Below are positions 1 through 5,858 of a stretch of DNA of 6,440 bases, piece after piece (the first letter of the stretch is position 1; the number at the start of each line of letters is the position of its first letter). The position numbers and the translations under genes are program-made. The stretch covers positions 1 to 6,440 of the forward strand of contig JAOPVG010000524.1 in assembly GCA_025966255.1 (NCBI GenBank). Reading direction: 5' to 3'. The notes under the pieces are model-generated. The model saw nothing but the letters and a program-made list of their open reading frames with translations, ran no database searches and was not told the DNA's origin. This stretch comes from Jatrophihabitans sp. Its GTDB lineage: Bacteria; Actinomycetota; Actinomycetes; Mycobacteriales; Jatrophihabitantaceae.

Positions 1-752
1 CCTTCGCCGGAGACCTGCACAGCTACGCCATCCACGTCGACATCGACGGCGTCACCGCAGACGTCACCCTCACCGGGCAGGTCCCGTCCTGGCGGCCGAA
101 CACCGGGCACATCCTGTTCGGACACGACCAGCCGCACCTGTTCGCGTGGCTGCCCTCCGTCCCTCAGGGCACTGTCCAGGCCACCCTCACCGTTGACGGC
201 GAGACCCGGACGCTGACCGGCACCGGCTACCACGACCACAACTGGGGCGACAGCGCGATGCCGCAGCTGATCAACCACTGGTACTGGGCGCGCGCCGAAG
301 CCGGCGACTACTGCGTCATCGCCTCCAACATCACCGCGGAGCGAAAGTACGGCTACACCGAGGTACCGATCTTCATGCTCGCCAAGGGCGGCACGATCCT
401 GGCCGACAACAGTTCCCTGGTGCGCTTCGAGAAGGCAGACGAGCATTCCGACCCCGTCACAGGAAAACCAGTCGCCGACACCACGATCTACGACTACGAC
501 GCCAGTGGCCACGGGGGCGAGCACTACCGCATCACATTCGTCCGCGAGAACACAATTGTGGCGGACCGCATGATCGAATCCGTCACCGGCCCCAAGCGTC
601 TCCTTGCCAAACTCGCCGGATTCGACGGCGCATACATGCGCTTCACCGGCCAAGTCACCGTCGAGCACATCACCGACGCCGGCGACCGCGAGACCGCGAC
701 CGCACCAGCGCTCTGGGAACTCATGTACTTCGGCAAGACCACAACACCGTGA
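1..752 (+). CDS. CrtC/AttH-like (lipocalin-like) protein, 5' partial
   Basis: The open frame enters from the left edge (first full codon at 3) and ends at TGA 750-752, leaving 249 visible residues; the start lies outside the window. The diagnostic stretch is GYHDHNWGD at visible residues 75-83, the conserved core of the hydroxyneurosporene synthase/carotenoid 1,2-hydratase (CrtC) and AttH family. It is followed by an aromatic run (HWYWARAEAGDY) and beta-rich sequence as expected for two lipocalin-like barrels. Family members are commonly about 330-370 residues, so roughly the N-terminal quarter to third is missing. Known members hydrate carotenoids or act in secondary metabolism (some fungal relatives are Diels-Alderases), but most actinobacterial ones have no assigned substrate. 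No carotenoid gene is visible here, so the reaction is unassigned. The stop overlaps the start of an oxidoreductase remnant (749), suggesting the two were once an operon. The family call is fairly firm; the function is unknown. Confidence 0.75.
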   Translation, partial: FAGDLHSYAIHVDIDGVTADVTLTGQVPSWRPNTGHILFGHDQPHLFAWLPSVPQGTVQATLTVDGETRTLTGTGYHDHNWGDSAMPQLINHWYWARAEAGDYCVIASNITAERKYGYTEVPIFMLAKGGTILADNSSLVRFEKADEHSDPVTGKPVADTTIYDYDASGHGGEHYRITFVRENTIVADRMIESVTGPKRLLAKLAGFDGAYMRFTGQVTVEHITDAGDRETATAPALWELMYFGKTTTP

Positions 753-865
753 ACTCAGGTCCTGCGAAGCGGGTTGTGATCATCGGCGCAGGGGAGTGCA
801 CGGACAGGGATCAGCAGGGACGTCGGCTCGTGCCGCCGTACCCCGCGCGTATTGACTGGCGGTGA
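749..865 (+). pseudogene. Truncated start of a Rossmann-fold (FAD/NAD) oxidoreductase
   Basis: A GTG at 749-751 overlaps the TGA of the upstream gene (GTGA), a typical translational-coupling arrangement. The frame reads MNSGPAKRVVIIGAG, a classic N-terminal beta strand plus the start of a GxGxxG dinucleotide-binding loop. After this GAG (residues 13-15) the frame continues with unrelated residues (ECTDRDQQGRR...) and stops at 863-865 after 38 codons, so the loop is never completed. I see the motif and the short frame directly; that it is the stub of a deleted flavin- or NAD-dependent enzyme is inference. The alternative is chance, because KRVVIIGAG is short, but its place directly after a stop-start overlap argues for a real former gene. 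It would be non-functional as an enzyme. Confidence 0.5.
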
Positions 866-954
866 AGATCCTCAGTGCCGGTCTTGACGAATCGGTCCCA
901 GAGGCAACTTCTCCTCCGGCGCTGGTGCGGCCGAGTGTGACGCTCGCTTCATTA

Positions 955-989
955 CTCTACTAATCCGATAGAGATGATATGTTGCATCG
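955..989 (+). promoter_or_regulatory. Candidate promoter with inverted-repeat operator for the sulfur operon
   Basis: The imperfect inverted repeat CTCTACTAATCCGATAGAG (955-973; 5-bp arms CTCTA/TAGAG around 9 nt) stands out as AT-rich in GC-rich surroundings. Four bases later is a possible -10 hexamer TATGTT (978-983). A transcription start 7 nt beyond it would fall on G990, the first base of the leader GTG, giving a leaderless transcript. No good -35 is seen (CTCTAC lies at the expected place, inside the repeat). A repressor bound to the repeat would therefore cover the -35 region. The binder is unknown; an Rrf2-type or other sulfur-responsive regulator is only a guess. Confidence 0.4.
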
Positions 990-1067
990 GTGAACCCGCG
1001 ATTGCTGCTCGTGCGCCGAGGTCATATCGACCTCGTCCGCGTCGCGTCCGCATGTTGTTGTCGCTGA
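990..1067 (+). CDS. Cysteine-rich regulatory leader peptide (25 aa)
   Basis: A GTG-initiated frame of 25 codons ends LVRRGHIDLVRVASACCCR followed by TGA (1065-1067). The R-x-H-x-D-L-x-R-x-x-S-A-C pattern matches the 'putative leader peptide' class placed just before sulfur-metabolism and sulfonate/sulfate transport operons in actinobacteria. In mycobacteria, leaderless Cys-rich upstream frames of this kind attenuate sulfur operons in response to cysteine. Three consecutive TGT codons (1053-1061) sit one codon before the stop. The expected role is sensing Cys-tRNA supply by ribosome stalling, not making a functional protein. The start is chosen because an in-frame stop lies at 975-977, there is no Shine-Dalgarno before 990, and a -10-like hexamer sits 6 nt upstream, which favours leaderless initiation; GTG at 1011 is the alternative. 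The leader lies 89 nt upstream of the permease start. Confidence 0.82.
   Translation: MNPRLLLVRRGHIDLVRVASACCCR
1017..1035 (+). promoter_or_regulatory. Hairpin inside the leader-peptide coding region
   Basis: CGAGGTC (1017-1023) and GACCTCG (1029-1035) form a perfect 7-bp stem around a 5-nt loop. It encodes the conserved Arg-Gly-His-Ile-Asp-Leu part of the leader peptide, so some of its symmetry may come from codon constraint. A ribosome translating the leader would melt it; it may compete with downstream structure when the leader is not translated. Structural role is inference. Confidence 0.4.
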
Positions 1068-1152
1068 CCGAAGCCCGTCGCTGATCCGCGACCGCTTCCC
1101 TGTCCGCCGTCTCGGCGGACCCGCGCCCGACGCCAATCGCCTTCGTTCGGAG
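1068..1152 (+). promoter_or_regulatory. Leader mRNA fold that could mask the permease ribosome binding site
   Basis: The spacer between the leader stop and the permease contains a strong hairpin, GTCCGCCG (1102-1109)/CGGCGGAC (1113-1120), 8 bp with a 3-nt loop. Around it lie two nested long-range complements: CGTCG (1076-1080) with CGACG (1128-1132), and CCGAA (1068-1072) with TTCGG (1146-1150). The last would pair with part of the permease Shine-Dalgarno GGAG (1149-1152). No U-run follows the hairpin, so a simple intrinsic terminator is unlikely. A ribosome stalled on the Cys codons (1053-1061) would physically cover about 1068-1075 and free the Shine-Dalgarno. The pairings are visible in the sequence; the switching mechanism is inferred. 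Confidence 0.45.
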
Positions 1153-1156
1153 CATC

Positions 1157-2083
1157 ATGACTAGTCTTACCCGGCTCGATCCTGTCGCCGTGCCGCTGGC
1201 CCAGGATCCGTCGACTGATATCTCGCCCGCGCCCGCCGTCCCGCGGCCCGGCGTCGTTGCGACGACCCTCGGTGCCGCGATCGAGGTGGAGCGTCTCGAC
1301 CACGGGCGGCGCCGTCGCCTCTGGGTGCCCCGACCGCTGAGCCGGCTGCTCGGCGTCGCGCTGGCTCTAGGGGCATGGCAGCTCGCCAGCAGTACCGGCT
1401 CGCTGTCGCCGACCGTGGTCGGCTCGCCGCGCGCCGTCTGGAACGCCGCGGTCCATTTGATCTCCGACGGCGAACTCGGCTCCGCCCTCGCCAGCTCGCT
1501 GCACCGGGTACTGCTCGGGCTGGTGTTCGGGCTGGCCGCCGGCATCGGGCTCGCACTCGTGTCCGGCCTGAGCCGCATCGGAGAGGACATCGTCGACGCG
1601 CCGGTCCAGATGCTGCGCACGGTCCCGTTCGTCGGGCTCGTCCCGCTGCTGATCGTCTGGCTGGGCGTCGGCGAGACCCCGAAGGTCGTCCTGATCGCTC
1701 TGGCCGCGTGCTTCCCGATCTACCTCAACCTGTCCGGCGGCATCCGATCGGTGGACCCGGCGCTCGTCGAGGCCGGGCGCACGCTCGGCCTGTCGCGGTT
1801 GGGGATCGTCCGCCACGTCGTACTGCCCAGCGCATTGCCGCAGTTGCTTGTCGGGCTCCGGCTCTCACTGGGCATCGCCTGGCTGGCCCTGGTCTTCGCC
1901 GAGCAGATCAGCGCGACCTCCGGCCTCGGCTACCTGATGTCGACGGCCCAGGAGCTCCTGCAGACCGACACGATCGTCGTCTGCCTGGTCGTGTACGCCC
2001 TGCTGGGCCTGACGGTCGACCTGGTCGTCCGCGCTCTCGAGCGCCTACTGCTCTCGTGGCGCCCGCGCGCGGTGGGAGTCTGA
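1157..2083 (+). CDS. ABC transporter permease, sulfonate/taurine (SsuC/TauC) type
   Basis: This 308-residue inner-membrane subunit of the BPD_transp_1 superfamily would form the import channel, probably as a homodimer. The first about 58 residues are hydrophilic, rich in Pro and Ala and then Arg (RRRR at 51-54), longer than needed for the fold. Membrane segments are visible near 62-80, 116-137, 152-170, 175-193, 226-247 and 271-291. The cytoplasmic EAA coupling loop is clear at 205-224 (EAGRTLG...VVLP), with E205, G211 and P224 in the usual places, followed by the IAWLALVFAEQ segment typical of SsuC/TauC-like permeases. The ATG has a GGAG (1149-1152) only 4 nt upstream, which is rather close; the extended N-terminus means a later start such as GTG 1286 cannot be excluded. 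It is the first full gene after the Cys leader peptide and lies 1 nt before the ATPase gene. The substrate is not fixed by sequence; sulfonate-like is inferred from family and leader. Confidence 0.88.
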   Translation: MTSLTRLDPVAVPLAQDPSTDISPAPAVPRPGVVATTLGAAIEVERLDHGRRRRLWVPRPLSRLLGVALALGAWQLASSTGSLSPTVVGSPRAVWNAAVHLISDGELGSALASSLHRVLLGLVFGLAAGIGLALVSGLSRIGEDIVDAPVQMLRTVPFVGLVPLLIVWLGVGETPKVVLIALAACFPIYLNLSGGIRSVDPALVEAGRTLGLSRLGIVRHVVLPSALPQLLVGLRLSLGIAWLALVFAEQISATSGLGYLMSTAQELLQTDTIVVCLVVYALLGLTVDLVVRALERLLLSWRPRAVGV

Positions 2084-2084
2084 C

Positions 2085-2795
2085 ATGAGCGCCACCGTCA
2101 AGCAGGCGACCGCGGTCAGCCTGAACGGCATCTCGCGGTCCTTCGGAGATCGCGGCATCATCGCCGACCTGGACCTCGAGATCGGCGCGGGAGAGTTCGT
2201 CGCGCTCCTGGGCGCCAGCGGCTGCGGCAAGAGCACGCTGCTGCGTATCGTGGCCGGCCTCGACGCCGAGGTGACGGGCGAGGTCGTCGTGGCCCGGCGC
2301 CGCGCGGTGTCGTTCCAGGCCCCGCGGCTGCTGCCGTGGAAGCGCGTGTGGCGCAACGTCGTACTGGGCGTCCCCGGCGCCGGCCGCGCCGAGGCGCTGG
2401 CCGCGCTGGGCGAGGTCATGCTCGAACATCGCGCCGGCGCGTGGCCGGCCACACTGTCCGGCGGCGAGGCCCAACGGGCGGCGCTGGCCCGCGCGCTGGT
2501 CCGGCAGCCCGATCTGTTGCTGTTGGACGAGCCGTTCGGCGCCCTGGACGCGCTGACCCGCATCACCGCCCAGCAGCTGGTGGCCGACCTGTGGGCCAAA
2601 CACGCCCCAGCCGTCCTGCTCGTGACGCACGACGTGGACGAGGCCTTGCGGCTGGCCGACCGGGCCCTCGTCATGGCCGAGGGGCGCATCGTGCACGACG
2701 TCGCCGTTTCCCTACCGCGGCCCCGCACGCTCGAGTCGAGCGGCTACGTCGGACTGCGGCGTGAGCTCCTCGCCCAGCTGGGGGTAACGGAATGA
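2085..2795 (+). CDS. ABC transporter ATPase, sulfonate/taurine (SsuB/TauB) type
   Basis: This 236-residue cytoplasmic ATPase powers the neighbouring permease. All nucleotide-binding motifs are intact: Walker A GASGCGKST (43-51), Q-loop Q78 followed by RLLPW (a stretch characteristic of the SsuB/TauB/NitT branch), signature LSGGEAQRAALARAL (124-138), Walker B LLLLDEP (144-150) with E149 as the catalytic base, D-loop ALD, and switch H182 in VTHDVDEA. The length is normal for this branch. Start ATG 2085 has a good Shine-Dalgarno, GGTGGGAG (2071-2078), with a 6-nt spacer, and lies 1 nt after the permease stop. Its own stop overlaps the flavoprotein ATG (ATGA, 2792-2795), so ATPase and flavoprotein are probably translationally coupled. 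This ties the redox gene to the transporter. Confidence 0.92.
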   Translation: MSATVKQATAVSLNGISRSFGDRGIIADLDLEIGAGEFVALLGASGCGKSTLLRIVAGLDAEVTGEVVVARRRAVSFQAPRLLPWKRVWRNVVLGVPGAGRAEALAALGEVMLEHRAGAWPATLSGGEAQRAALARALVRQPDLLLLDEPFGALDALTRITAQQLVADLWAKHAPAVLLVTHDVDEALRLADRALVMAEGRIVHDVAVSLPRPRTLESSGYVGLRRELLAQLGVTE

Positions 2796-4375
2796 CCACC
2801 CCCGCCGACGGCCGGCTCGACGCCGATGTTCTCGTGTTGGGAGGAGGGCCGGCCGGGACCTGGGCCGCAATCGCGGCCGCCGAGGCCGGCGCGCAGGTCG
2901 TCCTGGCCGACAAGGGCTACTGCGGCACGTCGGGCGCTGCGGCGGCCGGCGGCAACAATCTCTGGTACGTGCCGCCGGAGGGCTCGGCGCGGCTCGAGTC
3001 GATCGAACGCCGGGAGGTCGAGGGCGGCTATCTCACCGACCGTCGATGGATGGAATGCGTGCTCGACCTCACGTGGCGCCAGGTCGACCGACTCGCCCGG
3101 TGGGGCTACCCGTACCCGACCGACGCGACCGGGCAGGTACGCCGCAGCTCGTTGCAGGGTCCGGAGTACCTGCGCCTCATGCGCCGCCAGGTCAAACGCG
3201 CCGGCGTCCGCATCCTCGACCAGAGCCCGGCGCTGGACCTCGTGCGCGATGTCGACGGCGTGGTGAGCGGGGCGAGGGGCGTGCACCGCCAGCGCGGCAA
3301 CGAGGCCTGGACGGTCCGGGCCGGTGCGGTCGTCCTGGCCACCGGCGGCTGCGCGTTCCTGTCCGGCGCCCTGGGCTGCAACCCCGACACGGGCGACGGA
3401 CATCTCATGGCGGCCGAGCTCGGGGCCGAGCTCTCGGGCATGGAGTTCTCGAGCAGCTACGGGATGGCTCCGGCGTTCGGGGCGCAGACCAAGGGTCGGA
3501 TGTACCAGTTCGCCCGCTACTACCACGGCGACGGCACGCCGCTCGACGTCCCGCCCGGGTTCGCCGGCCGCCACGCCGTGCCCCGGGCGATGCTCAGCGA
3601 ACCGGTGTTCGCCCGGCTCGACCTCGCCCCGCCGCAGCTGCACGAGTCGTTGCGGTGGGCGCAGCCCAACTTCTTCCTGCCCTACGACAAGGCCGGCATC
3701 GACGTCTTCCGCGACCTGTTCGAGGTCCGCATGGTTCTGGAAGGAACGGTCCGCGGCACCGGCGGCCTGGCGCTGTCGGGCGACGGCTGCGAGACGACCG
3801 TGCCCGGGCTCTACGCCGCGGGTGACGTCGCCACCCGCGAGCTGATTACCGGCGGCCGCAGCGGCGGCGGCAGTCACAACGGGGCCTGGGCCATCTCGTC
3901 TGGCACGATCGCCGGCGCCACGGCCGCCCGCTTCGCCCGCCGTCTGCGCAGCAGCGTCACCGCGGCCGGCCGGCACGGCCTGCTGCCCGGCTCGACCCCG
4001 GCCGCCGACGTGATCCGGGCCGTCCAGGACGAGGTGCTGCCGCTCGAGCGCAACCTGTTCCGCACCGGCCCGGGCCTGCGGGACTCCCTCGCCCGCCTGG
4101 ACGAGCTGTGGACCGACGCCGTCCCCTCCCTGGACGTCGGCGCCAATCCGCAGCGCGCCCGCGAGGCGGTCGCGATGGTCGCGCACGCGCGGTGGATGTA
4201 CCGGGCGGCCGAGGCACGGACCGAGTCCCGGGCGATGCACCGCCGGGACGATCACCCCGACACCGTGCCGGGCTGGGCCCATCGGCTGCGCACCGGCGGC
4301 CTGGACGAGGTGTGGGTCCAGGCCGAGGGCACCGCGGCCGGCACTGAGCTCGCGGTCGAGGAGCTGGCGTCGTGA
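2792..4375 (+). CDS. FAD-dependent oxidoreductase, fumarate reductase/succinate dehydrogenase/AprA flavoprotein family
   Basis: This 527-residue protein has no signal peptide and is predicted cytoplasmic. The N-terminal FAD site is GGGPAG (17-22) in DVLVLGGGPAGTWAA, ending at D40, then GTSGAAAAGGNN (45-56), the flavin/phosphate segment of the family. VVLATGG (180-186) and NPDTGDGHLMAAELGAELSGMEF (197-219) correspond to the TGDG...MA...GA...ME signature of the fumarate reductase/AprA fold. The second FAD region is VPGLYAAGD (337-345), and the helical C-terminal domain carries the family motif RTESRAMHRRDDHP (476-489). The family oxidises or reduces carbon or sulfur substrates (succinate, fumarate, aspartate, APS); AprA is the APS reductase flavoprotein. 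It is shorter than AprA, and its partner is not a canonical AprB, so I do not call it APS reductase. It overlaps both the ATPase (ATGA) and ferredoxin (GTGA) genes, implying an obligate partnership with the ferredoxin. The substrate is inferred to be the imported sulfur compound or a product of it. The family call is firm; the reaction is unknown. Confidence 0.85.
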   Translation: MTTPADGRLDADVLVLGGGPAGTWAAIAAAEAGAQVVLADKGYCGTSGAAAAGGNNLWYVPPEGSARLESIERREVEGGYLTDRRWMECVLDLTWRQVDRLARWGYPYPTDATGQVRRSSLQGPEYLRLMRRQVKRAGVRILDQSPALDLVRDVDGVVSGARGVHRQRGNEAWTVRAGAVVLATGGCAFLSGALGCNPDTGDGHLMAAELGAELSGMEFSSSYGMAPAFGAQTKGRMYQFARYYHGDGTPLDVPPGFAGRHAVPRAMLSEPVFARLDLAPPQLHESLRWAQPNFFLPYDKAGIDVFRDLFEVRMVLEGTVRGTGGLALSGDGCETTVPGLYAAGDVATRELITGGRSGGGSHNGAWAISSGTIAGATAARFARRLRSSVTAAGRHGLLPGSTPAADVIRAVQDEVLPLERNLFRTGPGLRDSLARLDELWTDAVPSLDVGANPQRAREAVAMVAHARWMYRAAEARTESRAMHRRDDHPDTVPGWAHRLRTGGLDEVWVQAEGTAAGTELAVEELAS

Positions 4376-4740
4376 TCGAGATCGTGTCGGCCGCGCGGTG
4401 CATCGACTGCGACAAGTGCGTCGACGTCTGCCCGACCAATGTCTTCGACGCCGTGCCCGGCAAGCATCCGGTGATCGCTCGCCAGAGCGACTGTCAGACC
4501 TGCTTCCTGTGCGAGGCCTACTGCCCGGTCGACGCGCTGTTCGTCGCCCCGTTGGCCGGGCCGGCCGAGCCCGATTCGCCCTACCGGGACGAAGCAGCGC
4601 TCGCCGCCGCCGGCCACCTCGGCGACTACCGCACCTGGATCGGCTGGGGCCACGGACGCACGCCGGGCAGCCTCCGCGACCGCAATCCGGAGTTGCCCGA
4701 ACTCGTCGCCGCGCACCTGCCCGGAGTCTCCGTCCAGTAG
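4372..4740 (+). CDS. Two-cluster [4Fe-4S] ferredoxin-like electron-transfer subunit
   Basis: This 122-residue protein starts at GTG 4372, overlapping the flavoprotein stop by 4 nt (GTGA). Two complete cluster motifs are visible: C10-x2-C13-x2-C16-x3-C20-P and C41-x2-C44-x2-C47-x3-C51-P, so two [4Fe-4S] clusters are expected, exchanging electrons with the flavin of the neighbouring protein. The layout resembles AprB and other 2x[4Fe-4S] partners of FAD subunits. However, the first motif has regular CxxCxxCxxxCP spacing, without the insertion typical of AprB. After residue 60 comes a tail of about 60 residues (YRDEAALAAAGHLGDYRTW, then IGWGHG...PGSLRDRNPELPE) that is not part of a simple ferredoxin; it may dock on the flavoprotein. 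The final electron donor or acceptor is not in the window. Start choice is supported by the overlap and by the first cluster beginning at residue 10. Confidence 0.87.
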   Translation: MIEIVSAARCIDCDKCVDVCPTNVFDAVPGKHPVIARQSDCQTCFLCEAYCPVDALFVAPLAGPAEPDSPYRDEAALAAAGHLGDYRTWIGWGHGRTPGSLRDRNPELPELVAAHLPGVSVQ

Positions 4741-4764
4741 CCGGGTCGGCTCCGCGGTTGGCCA

Positions 4765-4809
4765 CTGCCCTACCCCTGACAACTGCGGCTGCCCCACCTG
4801 ACAACTGCG
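4765..4809 (+). repeat. Two-copy direct repeat before the binding-protein gene
   Basis: The 13-bp core CCTGACAACTGCG occurs identically at 4775-4787 and 4797-4809, 22 bp apart centre to centre (about two helical turns). Each core is preceded by a related stretch, CTGCCCTAC and CTGCCCCAC, so the full units are about 21-23 bp and nearly tandem with one base between. The repeat lies in the only sizeable gap of the operon (4741-4856), upstream of the Shine-Dalgarno GAGGA (4846-4850) of the binding-protein gene. It could be a regulator site, a differential-expression element, or a local duplication. CTGACA in each core resembles a -35 box, but no -10 follows at the right distance. Confidence 0.6.
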
Positions 4810-4856
4810 CCCGCCGCGCCTGCGCCGGGCATCCGCCCTACCACCGAGGAACATTC

Positions 4857-5858
4857 ATGTCTGCGATCCGCCTCCACCCCCGTCGATCTGTTGCCGCCCT
4901 CGTCGCTCTCGTGGCCCTCACCGCGCTGGCCGCGTGCTCGAGCGCGTCCGGAGCGAACTCGAAGAAAGACGGCTACACGCTGCGCATCGGCTTCATCTCG
5001 AACACCCCCACGCCGGCCGGCCCGGAGGGATGGGCCGAGCACACCGGCATCCTCGGTCCCGGTCTCAAGGCCGCGGGCGTGAAGGCGGTGAAGTTCATTC
5101 CCTTCAAGAACGGACCGGACTTGAGCGCGGCGATCTCCGGCGGCTCGCTCGACCTCGCGACCCTCGGCGACACACCGGCGCTGACGGCCAAGGCCGGCGG
5201 CATCGGCACCCGGCTGGTCAACCAGGCGACGGTCGGCCAGGACACCTGGTTGTTCACCAAGAAGGGCGGCGCCACCTCACTGGCCGACCTCAGGGGCAAG
5301 ACGATCGCCACCCAGGTCGGCAGCTACATGTACCGCTACCTGGTCGCGCTGCTGCAACAGAATGGCTTGGCCGGTCAGGTGAAGATCACCCACATCTACA
5401 CGACCAACGCGGTCGCCGCTCTGCAGAGCGGCGGCATCGCCGCCTATGCGGCGCCGGCCGGGCAGCTCACCGCGGTGTTGCAGCAGCAGGGGTTCCCGAT
5501 CCTCGACAAGGCCTCGGCCGACCACCGCGACCTGCTGGGCACGAGCGTCACCGTGATCACCAACGGGGCGCTGACGGCGCATCCGGACCTGGCCGCCGCG
5601 TGGAACGCCGTCCGGGCCAAGTCGATCGCCGACCTCACCGCCAACTCCGACGCCTACTACGCGTTCGCGGCCAAGGCGACCGGAACGACCGCCGACGTCG
5701 TGAAGGGATCCATCCCGGTGACGAACTACAAGACCGAGCCGTTCACGCCGGCCGGCATAGCGCTGCTTCAAGCAACGGACACCTTCCTGGCCAAGAACAA
5801 GCTGTCCAAGGCCGTCGTCGACATAAACGGCTGGAAGGTGCCCCAACTCCAGGGCTGA
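4857..5858 (+). CDS. Lipoprotein solute-binding protein, sulfonate/nitrate/taurine (SsuA/TauA-like) family
   Basis: This 333-residue protein is the extracytoplasmic receptor that would deliver substrate to the permease. It has an N-terminal Arg-containing segment, a hydrophobic core (about 12-24) and a lipobox LAAC with lipidated C27, followed by a Ser/Gly/Asn linker. The mature part begins YTLRIGFISNTPTPAGP and contains ISGGSLDLATLGDTPAL (the GDTPAL turn at 104-109), a recognition mark of SsuA/TauA/ThiY-like periplasmic binding proteins, with KTIATQVGSYMYRYL in the second half as in sulfonate binders. The start is set by GAGGA (4846-4850) 6 nt upstream of ATG 4857 and by the signal peptide; the same frame is open further upstream only because it is out of phase with the ferredoxin gene. 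Unusually it is the last operon gene, after a 116-nt gap, which would allow separate or higher expression. The substrate is inferred as an alkanesulfonate-like compound; nitrate or other ligands of the superfamily remain possible. Confidence 0.9.
   Translation: MSAIRLHPRRSVAALVALVALTALAACSSASGANSKKDGYTLRIGFISNTPTPAGPEGWAEHTGILGPGLKAAGVKAVKFIPFKNGPDLSAAISGGSLDLATLGDTPALTAKAGGIGTRLVNQATVGQDTWLFTKKGGATSLADLRGKTIATQVGSYMYRYLVALLQQNGLAGQVKITHIYTTNAVAALQSGGIAAYAAPAGQLTAVLQQQGFPILDKASADHRDLLGTSVTVITNGALTAHPDLAAAWNAVRAKSIADLTANSDAYYAFAAKATGTTADVVKGSIPVTNYKTEPFTPAGIALLQATDTFLAKNKLSKAVVDINGWKVPQLQG

Noticed and set aside
862..963. Short frame GTG 862 to TAA 963, overlapping the stop of the oxidoreductase stub
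   Set aside because: The 33 residues match no family I recognise, there is no convincing ribosome binding site, and the frame runs through the candidate operator; probably chance.
974..1084. Second small frame starting ATG 974 (MICCIGEP...), which also has two early Cys codons
   Set aside because: It overlaps the leader peptide in another frame, its Cys codons fall upstream of the likely transcription start, and the remainder is Arg/Pro-rich with no family pattern. The frame at 990 matches the known leader-peptide class far better.
1102..1120. Reading the 8-bp hairpin as an intrinsic terminator
   Set aside because: No T-run follows it, and it lies between the leader peptide and the operon it should allow; a role in leader RNA folding is more likely.
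2792..4740. Calling the pair APS reductase (AprA/AprB)
   Set aside because: The flavoprotein is shorter than AprA, the ferredoxin lacks the AprB-type cluster-motif insertion, and no Sat or dissimilatory sulfite reductase gene is nearby.
2744..4804. Very long minus-strand open frame (686 codons) opposite the flavoprotein and ferredoxin genes
   Set aside because: It is rich in Arg/Gly/Ala low-complexity sequence, has no recognisable motif, and lies opposite two genes with complete family motifs; such frames arise from codon bias in GC-rich DNA.
4398..4856. Upstream extension of the binding-protein frame to ATG 4398
   Set aside because: That part is the out-of-phase shadow of the ferredoxin gene; the true start at 4857 has a good Shine-Dalgarno and a lipoprotein signal peptide.
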